NCBI GenBank assembly: GCA_020849625.1
Contig: JADLFV010000098.1
Coordinates: 1-52,016 of the forward strand
Direction of reading: 5' to 3'
From: Phycisphaeraceae bacterium
GTDB taxonomy: Bacteria; Planctomycetota; Phycisphaerae; Phycisphaerales; Phycisphaeraceae
DNA length: 52,016 nucleotides
Shown: positions 34,907 through 43,279 of the stretch, in pieces
How the letters are laid out: each line of letters starts with the position of its first letter
Numbering within the stretch: the stretch's first letter is position 1
Translations under genes and position numbers: made by a program
Notes under the pieces: model-generated
Databases searched by the model: none
What the model was told of the DNA's origin: nothing
What the model saw: the letters and a program-made list of their open reading frames with translations, nothing else

Positions 34907-37537
34907 TCAATCATATTCACTGCGCCCGAAAAACAGGGCCGGCAGCGTGAAGGTAAGTGCGATGACGATGGTCCATTCGCGCGGCGACATAATGAAGCCG
35001 CCCTCGGTCGCCATGAAGGGCGCCCGCAGCAGCAGAATGATGACCGGCAGGAGGAAGAAGGTCATGCGTCGCCCGCGGAAGATGATCGACAGCAGCAGGA
35101 TGAGGCCGGCCAGGGCGGCGGTGGGCGTGCAGAGCACCTGCCAGATGGGCTGCGGCACGGGCGGAATGGACAACGGGGGCACATGCTCCACACGCAACAG
35201 GTAATCGCGCAGTTGAGCCAGATAATGACCTTTTTCCGGAAAGACGCGGGTCACGTTGGGATTCTGTTTCGCCCACAGGGCCGCGACCGCCAGCAGAACC
35301 ACGCCGGCCAACAGGCGGCCGCGAGCGCCGAACAGCAAGATCATCAAGCGCGTGGACAGTGGCACAGCCTTGAGTTTGTGCGTTTCTTCCGGCGGTGCTT
35401 CTTCGCTGAACGCCTGCGCTGCTGTGAGGTCCGGCGTTGTCGCCTGCGCCTTTTCAACCTTCCGGGGGCGAGGCTGGGGACGGTTGGTGATCAGATCGCT
35501 GACGGCGCGACGCGCCTCGGCCGCTGCCTGCATATCACTGACGCCCTCAGCCTGAAGGCGGCGAAGTTCAACCCGCTGCAGGTAGTGACGCTGTCGAGCC
35601 TCTTCGCGCTGGCGAAGGTGCAGATCGAACCACTCGATCAGGCCGTCACGCCAGCCTGCATAGCGTGGGCGCGGCCGACCATCCAGATCGTGGCCCCAAT
35701 GACGGCGGGCATCCATCTTCGCTTCGTAACCGAACAGCGCTTCGTAGAACGCCTCCCAATGCTTGCCAGCATAACGACAGACGAAGCGGTGCAGGGCTTC
35801 TTCCTCCAGGCCGCGCAGTCGCATGTCCTTCAACATGCGGCGAATGCCTTCGACGTGCGGCTGGCGCTGCATGCTCATCCACTTGTCGATGCCGAAGTAG
35901 AACCCCGCCGCCAGGCACACGCCGACGATCAACGTGCCGACATACAACCAGAGCAACCCCAGGGCCAGCAGCATGGCGATGAACACCGCCGCACCGCCCA
36001 GCAGCATGATCCAATGCTTGAGCGAAATCGAGAACATGTACTGCCTGGCCCGGCGGATGAGAATGCTGCGGGTGAACAGGCCGCCGATCAATTGATAGGT
36101 GACGACGCTGCTGATCCACAGCCCCAGCGCCGCCCCGATCAGGCTCAGGTTGCCGCGAAAAGCTCCGATCACCACGGCCAGTAACACAAGCAGATTTCCC
36201 GCCAGGATCAAGGCGGAGCGCCAGCGCGCGGCCGGCGCCTTGTTGAAGGAAGCCACCGCCAGTTCCAGTGCCGATGCATGTTCGCGGCGCGGCGTGAAGG
36301 GACCGGCCTCGATGCCGAGGTGCCCTTCCAGCGCGGCGACCACTTCGCCCATGTTCTGGTAACGCTCGTCCGGCTTCTTGGCCAGCATCTTCTGGACCAT
36401 GGCCGAGAGGGTCTGCGGCACGCGCGAGACCATTCGCTCGGGCGGGACCAGAGTCGCGGTGGCGTGCTGATGGATCACGATCTCGGTGGATTCACCTTCG
36501 AAGGGCGGCCGGCCGGTGAGCAGGTGATAGAAGGTAGCGCCGAGGGAATAGACATCAGCGCGATCATCGACGGCAGCCGGATCGCGGGCCTGTTCGGGCG
36601 ACATGTACGCAGGCGTGCCGATGGCGCCGCCGGCACTGGTGTTTGAGGAAGAGCCTCCGGACAATGCTGAACCGGAGCGGGCGGCCGGTTCCGGTTCTTT
36701 GCCACCGGGCGTTTTGACCAAGCCCAGGTCGGCCACCTTCACCAGGCCCTGATCGTTCAGCAGCAGGTTGGAAGGTTTGACGTCGCGGTGGACCATCTGG
36801 TGATCGTGCGCGAACTTGAGGCCGCGGGCTGCGTGCAGGATGTAGGTCGCTGCCTCTTCCGGATCGAGGCTGCCGTGCGACTTGACCTGGTCGGCCAGGG
36901 AGCGGCCGGCGACATACTCCATGCTGAAATAGTGCGTCTCATCCGCCTGGCCGATATCGTGAATCTGCACCACGTTGTGATGCGAGAGCTGGGCCACGGC
37001 ATAAGCCTCGCGCACGAAGCGGCTGAGAAAAGCCGAATCGCGCGACAGCCGCGGATCGATGGTCTTGACCGCCACCAGGCGATCGAGCGAAACCTGTCGG
37101 GCCAGATAAACGCAACCCATGGCCCCGCGACCGAGCATGCGGATCAATTCGTAACCATCGAGCCGGCTCGTTGGCAACTCGCCGGTTTGTCCTGTGCCGG
37201 TCAGCGTGGGCGAAACACTGCCTGAGGAATAGCCGGACCCGCCGGCGGTGGCGGAGCTGCCGGTGCCGGTCATCGTGGCTTGCGCGTTGCTGCCGGCGCG
37301 CGGTGATGCGGGAGGCGGCTTTCGGTCACTGGGTGCAGAAGCGCTCGTATGGTGCGATGAAGCGCCAGCACGGGCGCGCAACTCCTCGACGGTTTTGGCT
37401 GCCACAGCCTTGGCGCCCGGCTGTCGCGGCACCGCCAGAACAAACTGCTTGTGGCACTGTGGACAATGCGGTTGATACGAGCCGGGCCCGGCCTTGACCT
37501 CGATATCAAAGTTGCAGAAGGGGCAGTGGATGTGCAT
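34907..37537 (-). CDS. Transmembrane Ser/Thr protein kinase with N-terminal zinc ribbon
   Basis: Hanks-type kinase of 876 residues. An N-terminal zinc ribbon (CPFC, CPQC; residues 5-28) leads through a disordered Ser/Thr-rich linker to the kinase domain (about 128-400): LGRGAMGCVYLA, catalytic Lys in VAVKTI, HRDVKPSN, DLG in place of DFG, and GTPAYMSPEQA. The C-terminal half has about four helices at 440-570 and more near 740-870. ATG 37537 is preferred since AGGGAG is six bases upstream; ATG 37543 abuts it. Its stop overlaps the phosphatase start. Confidence 0.9.
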   Translation of the reverse strand: MHIHCPFCNFDIEVKAGPGSYQPHCPQCHKQFVLAVPRQPGAKAVAAKTVEELRARAGASSHHTSASAPSDRKPPPASPRAGSNAQATMTGTGSSATAGGSGYSSGSVSPTLTGTGQTGELPTSRLDGYELIRMLGRGAMGCVYLARQVSLDRLVAVKTIDPRLSRDSAFLSRFVREAYAVAQLSHHNVVQIHDIGQADETHYFSMEYVAGRSLADQVKSHGSLDPEEAATYILHAARGLKFAHDHQMVHRDVKPSNLLLNDQGLVKVADLGLVKTPGGKEPEPAARSGSALSGGSSSNTSAGGAIGTPAYMSPEQARDPAAVDDRADVYSLGATFYHLLTGRPPFEGESTEIVIHQHATATLVPPERMVSRVPQTLSAMVQKMLAKKPDERYQNMGEVVAALEGHLGIEAGPFTPRREHASALELAVASFNKAPAARWRSALILAGNLLVLLAVVIGAFRGNLSLIGAALGLWISSVVTYQLIGGLFTRSILIRRARQYMFSISLKHWIMLLGGAAVFIAMLLALGLLWLYVGTLIVGVCLAAGFYFGIDKWMSMQRQPHVEGIRRMLKDMRLRGLEEEALHRFVCRYAGKHWEAFYEALFGYEAKMDARRHWGHDLDGRPRPRYAGWRDGLIEWFDLHLRQREEARQRHYLQRVELRRLQAEGVSDMQAAAEARRAVSDLITNRPQPRPRKVEKAQATTPDLTAAQAFSEEAPPEETHKLKAVPLSTRLMILLFGARGRLLAGVVLLAVAALWAKQNPNVTRVFPEKGHYLAQLRDYLLRVEHVPPLSIPPVPQPIWQVLCTPTAALAGLILLLSIIFRGRRMTFFLLPVIILLLRAPFMATEGGFIMSPREWTIVIALTFTLPALFFGRSEYD

Positions 37538-37614
37538 CCGCATCTCCCTGTTGGGGACACCAGACTCCAGCCGGGGCGTCCTGCCCAGAGGTCTGTAAGT
37601 CTGCCCTGGATATG

Positions 37615-37643
37615 AACATAGCTGTGGATTAGAACGTTTTCAA
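37615..37643 (-). promoter_or_regulatory. Promoter of the kinase-phosphatase pair
   Basis: On the minus strand, TTGAAA (37643-37638), a 17-base spacer and TATGTT (37620-37615) precede a start near 37607 and a leader of about 70 bases. This is within the 208-base gap upstream of the kinase; nothing else is visible there. Confidence 0.55.
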
Positions 37644-37745
37644 CACGCCGCAAATGATGCCCCATTAAAGCACGACCGAACGCCGCAGGCAAGGCCATGC
37701 GGTAAGACAATAATTGACAGGCTGTTGGATGGCGCGATCCCTGCG

Positions 37746-40151
37746 TTACCGGCTCAGATCCGCGCCATCCACCAGCTTCCAGGTGTCACCGCCGTCGGGT
37801 GACATCATCATCGCCCGCCGCGCGCCGCGGTGGTCGTTGCGATAGAACCAGTAGGTGGACCAGTAGTCGTAGGAGACGAACAGCCGCCCGAGCCGGTCGA
37901 TGCCCAGACGGTGATAGAAAATGCTGTAATCGTCCAGGGGCGAGATCACCAATGCTCGCGGCGCTTCCCACGGCTGGCCCGGCTTCTTGCGCTGATACTC
38001 AAGTTCCGCGTGCAAGCCGGGCAGCGCCGGCGGCTGATGGTCGGCCCACAGGCGATAAACCAGGTGCAGCGTGTCGTCCTGATCACAGACCAAACCGATG
38101 TAGGTCTGGCGCAAACCATCAGCGACAGGCGCCGCTTCGGTCCAGCCGGCAGCGGCGGTATCCGGTTGCAGAGAACGGGCATAGTAAAACGTCCGGCTGT
38201 GCGTGCCGGTCAGAGCATGCAGATAGCCTTTGCTGTCGATGGTGATGCTCGGTCGGTTGTGGACATCATTGGGCGGCTCGCCATAACCGATCAGTGCGGG
38301 CTCGCCTTCAAACTGCTGCGTGTCACGATCGTAGGTGGCGACGTAGGTCGGCACGCCGGGACCGGGTTTGTCGGGATCGGTGGCGATTCCCCAGATCAGA
38401 TGCACTTTGGAGCCGCGCGACACCACAGCCGCGGGGATGCCGGAGTGTGAACCGACGCCCAGCGTGCCCTCCGCAACCAGGATCGGCTCGCCGATCACCA
38501 GTCGCCCGTCCTGTTTGCGCGGCAGGAACATCTCCAGGCGGCTGAGCTTGCGCCAGAAGTGCGCCTCATCGACCTCGGTGAGGATCGCCCGCAACACCGG
38601 CGGTGGGCCGCTGGGCATGTTGTGGCCGGTGAAATGTTCGATGTCCACCGCCCCCTGTGGACCCAGGTCATAGCCCTCGAAGGATTTTCCATCATCGCTG
38701 GAGTGCCACAGCAGCGTCTTGTCCGCGTCCTGGTCGGCGATGTAGATGTCGTTGTCGCTGTCGAAAGCGATCTTGCTGATCCCGCGCAGCTTCGGGTAGC
38801 CCAGATCATCCTTGCCCTGGGCGGTTTGGCGCAGCGGCAGCGTGGTCCATCCGCCGTCGCGCAGCGCCAGAATATCCCGATTGCTCCGCATTATCGGCTG
38901 ATTGTTCAAATCGAAGTACATCTCCCAATCGTTGGGATAGCTGGGCTCGTAACCGAGCAGTTGGTTCTCATGCTGATAGGGCAACAGCTTCAGCGGCAGA
39001 TCAAACGATCGCATGGCTGGGGCCTGGCCGGCGGCGGCGGTCAGCGTGGCATAAGTGGAAAACTGCGGGTTATTACGCGGTGTGGCGCGGATGTGGATGT
39101 CCCGGGACTGGCCGGCAGCGGATGGTGCGGGACAGGTCACGACAACCTGTGCCGTTTGATACGGAGCCAGTTCAACTTGCGCCGGTGTCACCTGCGCGTT
39201 TGCATTGATGTCAGCTTCGATGGCCAGGTCGATAGTGCGAGATTCGCCGGTGTGGTTATAGATGTCAAAGGTGGCAGTCAGCGTGTCACCCGGCTGACGA
39301 TACAATACGCGATGGTACGGGGTGATAAGCCAGTGCAGCGCGGGCAGGTCGAACCAGGTGGAGGCATCGGGCGTCCAAAGGCATTGGTCAGCATCAGGAT
39401 CGTTGGATCCCCAGCGGGTCAGGCCGTCGATTTCCACCACGCCCTTGCCCCGTGGCAGGCGCAGGCGCCAAAAGGGTGCATCGCGCGGCACGTCGGGGCC
39501 GATGGTGACTGAGGTTTTGCCGTCGGCGACGGGCAGTTCGGCCAGCGTCTGGCCCGCGGCGTCGTAGAGCGTCAGCTTTTCGACATTCGCAGGCAAGGCG
39601 CTGACATCGATCCTGATCGGATCGGCCTGGGGATGAAAGCAAACGTCGGCGGGTTGATCGCCGCCGGCCAGGACGATCGGCTCCTCGTGTCGGCGGTCAC
39701 GATGGCCGCGCGAAGATTCGATCAGGTAACGCGGGCAATTGGTGGTCAAACCCCAAATCGCCCGATCGCCGTAACGATCCTCGGCGAAAGTGACGTTCAG
39801 GACGTAGATGCCCTGTCGTTCAACCTTGGCGGTCAAACGCGCTTTGAAAAAGGGGCCCATGCCGGAATCTTTGGGCCGATCGTCATCGGGTATGACCGCC
39901 TGCCCGACGATCTGACGGTCCGGCCCCACCAGCATCGCTTTCAAAATGGAAGGCTTGTCCGTGGTGTTGCGGTCGCGTTTGAAGACATCCACCACCAGTT
40001 CGCCCGGCTCGGCCAGCAGGTACGCCCCACCGCAGCCGCCTATCATCATCGGCTCGTCCGCCAGTGCCGTGCAAGGCCACGCAACCGCCAGAACAAGGGC
40101 CAGGACGCTGAACCAGTTTGAAATAGTTCGTCGAGCGCGCGGCATCGTCAT
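37746..40151 (-). CDS. Secreted sialidase-fold (BNR_4-like) protein
   Basis: Exported protein of 801 residues with a signal peptide (1-32, cut near ALA). The first 380 residues are beta-rich (possibly immunoglobulin-like). The second half is a six-bladed propeller (about 410-795) with BNR_4-like features: VHNRPSITIDSKGYLHALTG, FYYARSL and the Asp-box MSPDGGDTWKLVDG at the very end. Members of this family are annotated as putative neuraminidases or glycan-active proteins. AAGGAA lies before ATG 40151. It lies 31 bases after the SGNH hydrolase gene, so the two are probably one transcript. Confidence 0.78.
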   Translation of the reverse strand: MTMPRARRTISNWFSVLALVLAVAWPCTALADEPMMIGGCGGAYLLAEPGELVVDVFKRDRNTTDKPSILKAMLVGPDRQIVGQAVIPDDDRPKDSGMGPFFKARLTAKVERQGIYVLNVTFAEDRYGDRAIWGLTTNCPRYLIESSRGHRDRRHEEPIVLAGGDQPADVCFHPQADPIRIDVSALPANVEKLTLYDAAGQTLAELPVADGKTSVTIGPDVPRDAPFWRLRLPRGKGVVEIDGLTRWGSNDPDADQCLWTPDASTWFDLPALHWLITPYHRVLYRQPGDTLTATFDIYNHTGESRTIDLAIEADINANAQVTPAQVELAPYQTAQVVVTCPAPSAAGQSRDIHIRATPRNNPQFSTYATLTAAAGQAPAMRSFDLPLKLLPYQHENQLLGYEPSYPNDWEMYFDLNNQPIMRSNRDILALRDGGWTTLPLRQTAQGKDDLGYPKLRGISKIAFDSDNDIYIADQDADKTLLWHSSDDGKSFEGYDLGPQGAVDIEHFTGHNMPSGPPPVLRAILTEVDEAHFWRKLSRLEMFLPRKQDGRLVIGEPILVAEGTLGVGSHSGIPAAVVSRGSKVHLIWGIATDPDKPGPGVPTYVATYDRDTQQFEGEPALIGYGEPPNDVHNRPSITIDSKGYLHALTGTHSRTFYYARSLQPDTAAAGWTEAAPVADGLRQTYIGLVCDQDDTLHLVYRLWADHQPPALPGLHAELEYQRKKPGQPWEAPRALVISPLDDYSIFYHRLGIDRLGRLFVSYDYWSTYWFYRNDHRGARRAMMMSPDGGDTWKLVDGADLSR

Positions 40152-40182
40152 GATGATTTCCTTGCGTGCATGCCCCGGCTAT

Positions 40183-41385
40183 TCAAAGCGTACGTCCCAG
40201 ACGTTGAGCGATGTGCGGGGTCAGCACATCACTGATGCGCATGAAGCCCAGGTCGGTGGCGTGGGTGCCGTCCACGGTCGCCTCGTTGTCGTGGCCCAGC
40301 AGGTCTTCACCGCGGACCAGGGACAGGCCGGCAACGCCCTTGTCGAGCATCTTGTTGTATTCCACGTTCAGGGCGGCATTGCTGTCGAAGGTGCGGCGGC
40401 TGTTGGGCAGCAGGTGCTCATTCTGATAGTGGATGGACTCGATCAGCACGATGGGCGTATCGGGATGAGTCTGGCGCAGAATGTCCACGAAGGCGGCATA
40501 GCGCTCGGTGATGTCAGCGGCCACCATGTTGGGCAATGAATCGAGGATGTAGATCGCCACGTTCAATTCAGCCAGGAATCGGGCCATTTCCAGGTGCATG
40601 CGGCCGTTGCCGGAGAAGCCGAAGTTGAAGTGCGGCATGTTCAGCCGGCGTGAGATGATGGCTGGGTACGCCATGCCGGGTCGCGAGGCGCAGCCGCCCT
40701 GGGTGATGGAGGTTCCATAGAAACACAGCGGCAAATCGGGGCTGGGCGCGACCTTGTTGAGCGTCGCTTCCCTAGGTACGCCGATCTCGAGTTGGGTCAG
40801 GCCGTTGTAAAGCGGCAGATAGAGCATGAAGCGGCGCATCCGGGCTGGGCGATTGGCAAACAGGTGATAGTTGGACTTGGGATATGCCAGGCCTTTGCGA
40901 TCGAGACCGCACCATCGCCAGCGCTGCTGCTGTTCGTCATAGACATAGAGGTCCACGCCGCTGACGCCGGTGGCGGGCATGTGATTCATGGCCAGCGATT
41001 CATCGCGTGGTGAGAAACGTACTTCGAGACTGGTGGCGTCGGTCTCGAACTGCACGTTCATCCCGGCTGTGTCGTGGGACAACGACCACACCGGCTCGGT
41101 GACCACGTCCTTGGCGCGGGCGGGCAGACGATCGTAAAAGGATTCGGTGTCATCGAAACCGCGCCCGAGCACGCCCAGATCGCGAGCGTCGAACCAGGCC
41201 ATGTTGTCCTGAGCTTCGGGAAGTTGTAAAGATTGGTCCGAGGCCGACGGCGGCGAGTTCTGTCCATGAGCAGACTCATTGAGCAGGATCGCAGCCCCGG
41301 CGGCGCCCAACGTTTTGAAAAACGCCCTTCGCGTGACGGCAGTGGACCTTGAAGCCTGTTCCGGTTGCGGGCCGCAGTTCACCAT
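40183..41385 (-). CDS. Tat-exported SGNH/GDSL hydrolase
   Basis: Esterase-type hydrolase of 400 residues. The twin-arginine signal is clear: TRRAFFKTLGAAGAAILL (about 18-35). A beta-sandwich of about 120 residues precedes the SGNH domain (about 215-400), whose nucleophile Ser lies in CFYGTSITQGGC, the Gly and Asn blocks in FGFSGNGRMHLEMA, and the Asp/His pair in VDGTHATDLGF. It is probably a carbohydrate esterase that removes acetyl or related groups. AGGGAG precedes ATG 41385. It is divergent from the symporter and forms an operon with the sialidase-fold gene. Confidence 0.82.
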   Translation of the reverse strand: MVNCGPQPEQASRSTAVTRRAFFKTLGAAGAAILLNESAHGQNSPPSASDQSLQLPEAQDNMAWFDARDLGVLGRGFDDTESFYDRLPARAKDVVTEPVWSLSHDTAGMNVQFETDATSLEVRFSPRDESLAMNHMPATGVSGVDLYVYDEQQQRWRWCGLDRKGLAYPKSNYHLFANRPARMRRFMLYLPLYNGLTQLEIGVPREATLNKVAPSPDLPLCFYGTSITQGGCASRPGMAYPAIISRRLNMPHFNFGFSGNGRMHLEMARFLAELNVAIYILDSLPNMVAADITERYAAFVDILRQTHPDTPIVLIESIHYQNEHLLPNSRRTFDSNAALNVEYNKMLDKGVAGLSLVRGEDLLGHDNEATVDGTHATDLGFMRISDVLTPHIAQRLGRTL

Positions 41386-41496
41386 GACATATCTCCCTGG
41401 CCGAGTTTATTGCGATTCCAACGTCGGCAGCATGACAGGATGGGTCATACTGCAATGCCGATATGCGGTCAAGACAATGGCGGACCCCCAACAGGT

Positions 41497-41525
41497 TTGG
41501 CCCATCGCAAATATTCCCATATACT
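41497..41525 (+). promoter_or_regulatory. Promoter of the sodium:solute symporter
   Basis: TTGGCC (41497-41502), a 17-base spacer and TATACT (41520-41525) precede a start near 41532 and a leader of about 87 bases. Confidence 0.55.
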
Positions 41526-41618
41526 CCCTCTCCGCCTTGCTGTGTTCGACATCAGGCACCGGCGTACCACGGATATGACATCCCGCCCGTACGCCACAAT
41601 CAATTCCAGGAGACGCCC

Positions 41619-43220
41619 GTGACGCTCAACTGGCTCGACCAAGTCATCATCATCGTCTATCTGCTGGGCATGGCGGGCATCGGCGTCTATTTCGCCAAGC
41701 GCAACAAAAGCACGGAAGAATATTTCGCCGGCGGCCGCAGTCACGGCGGCATCCTGCTGGGGCTGAGCCTGGTCGGCGCGGTGATCAGCTCGGTCACCTT
41801 CGTCGCCCACCCGGCCGATACCTTTAAGACTTCGTGGTTCCGTTATATCCCCTCGCTGATGTTGCCGTTCTCAGTGCTGTTTGCCGGCTATTACTTCGTG
41901 CCGCTGTTTCGGCGATCGAAAGTCACCAGCGCGTATGAGTATCTGGAATCGCGATTCGGACCGTGGGTGCGCTTTTACGCCGCGTGCACGTACTCGATCG
42001 TGATGTTGATCCGCCTCAGCGCGGTTCTTTACCTGTTTTCGGTGGTGATCCAGTTGATCACCGGCCTGGACCCGAACCTGTGCATCCTGATCGCGGGCGT
42101 GATCACCGCCCTGTACACCGTGGTGGGCGGGCTCAATGCCGTAATCTGGACCGACGCCATTCAGACCATCGTCCTGTTGGGCGGCGGCTTTGCCATTCTG
42201 ATTGTTCTGATCCTCAAGATCGACGGCGGCCTGATGGAAGTCTTCAGCAGCGCCTGGGCTGACAACAAGCTTTCCTTTGCCGACCTCAACACCGCCACGG
42301 GTCAGTTGGAGCCGACCCGGCTTGCCCCCACGCTATGGGAAAAGAGCATCTCCATGATGTTCATCGTGGGCATCTTCGCCTGGCTGGCCGATTACATCAC
42401 CAACCAGCAGACGGTGCAGCGTTACATCGCCGCCAGGTCGGCCTATGAGGCCCGTAAAAGCATCCTGGTCTGCGCCGGCATGAGCCTGCCCATCTGGACG
42501 CTCTTTATGTTCATCGGCACCTGCATGTACGTGTTCTACAAGCAATATCCTGACGCCATCGCCACCGCGATCCGCCAGGGGACAGAGGGCCACAAGGCGG
42601 AAGAAATTCTGCCCTACTTTCTGACCACGCATGTGCCCGTGGGGATCGTCGGCATCGTGGTGGCGGGCGTGGCGGCGGCGGCCATGTCCACGCTCTCATC
42701 CTGCATGAACGCCTTCGCCAGCGTGGTGACCGTTGATATCTACAAGCGGCAGATGGTCAAGAACAAAACCGACCGGCACTACCTGGTGGTCGGCTGGATC
42801 CTGACCGGATTGTCGGCGGCGATCATGATCCTGGGGGCCTGGGCCCTGCTGCACGCCGACACCATGACCCTCAACGACTTCCTGATCATCGTCAATAACA
42901 TCATCCAGTCCGGCATCATCGCCGTGTTCCTGCTGGGCTTCCTGACCAAGCGGGCCAACGCCTGGTCGGTCGGCATCGGCATCATCCTCGCCCTGCTGTT
43001 CTCAGCCTGGTGCGCCCTGAAAGCGTATCTGCCTCCCGCCTGGCAGATGCCGTTCCATCTGTACTACGCATCGCTCCTGGGCAACCTGGTCATGTTCGCG
43101 GTCGGCTACTTCCTGGGCCTGCTGATTCCCAACACCAAGCCGGTGCCGCCGGAGCTGACCATCTGGGGTCACGCCGAGGAAGAGGCCGCCGTCGCCGCCC
43201 AGGAAGCCGCAGAGAAGTAG
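41619..43220 (+). CDS. Sodium:solute symporter (SSS family)
   Basis: Membrane carrier of 533 residues with about 13 helices, of the SSS family (sodium-coupled uptake of sugars, sialic acid, proline and others). GTG 41619 is chosen for CCAGGAGA at 41606-41613; the frame is open further upstream, but this start places the first helix (LDQVIIIVYLLGMAGIGVYF) at the N-terminus. The typical block YFAGGRSHGGILLGLSLVGAVIS is at about 35-57, with WTDAIQTIVLLGGG at about 180. It is divergent from the sialidase-fold/SGNH pair, so a role in taking up the released sugar is a reasonable inference. Confidence 0.9.
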   Translation: MTLNWLDQVIIIVYLLGMAGIGVYFAKRNKSTEEYFAGGRSHGGILLGLSLVGAVISSVTFVAHPADTFKTSWFRYIPSLMLPFSVLFAGYYFVPLFRRSKVTSAYEYLESRFGPWVRFYAACTYSIVMLIRLSAVLYLFSVVIQLITGLDPNLCILIAGVITALYTVVGGLNAVIWTDAIQTIVLLGGGFAILIVLILKIDGGLMEVFSSAWADNKLSFADLNTATGQLEPTRLAPTLWEKSISMMFIVGIFAWLADYITNQQTVQRYIAARSAYEARKSILVCAGMSLPIWTLFMFIGTCMYVFYKQYPDAIATAIRQGTEGHKAEEILPYFLTTHVPVGIVGIVVAGVAAAAMSTLSSCMNAFASVVTVDIYKRQMVKNKTDRHYLVVGWILTGLSAAIMILGAWALLHADTMTLNDFLIIVNNIIQSGIIAVFLLGFLTKRANAWSVGIGIILALLFSAWCALKAYLPPAWQMPFHLYYASLLGNLVMFAVGYFLGLLIPNTKPVPPELTIWGHAEEEAAVAAQEAAEK

Positions 43221-43267
43221 CACGACGCATCACGCACCCGCGTCCGCCACCCGGGACGGGCTTGGTT

Positions 43268-43273
43268 TACACT
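43268..43273 (+). promoter_or_regulatory. TACACT -10 element of a leaderless lnt promoter
   Basis: TACACT ends exactly six bases before ATG 43280. No good -35 is visible. This is the fourth case of the same spacing in the window. Confidence 0.5.
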
Positions 43274-43279
43274 ACCGGC

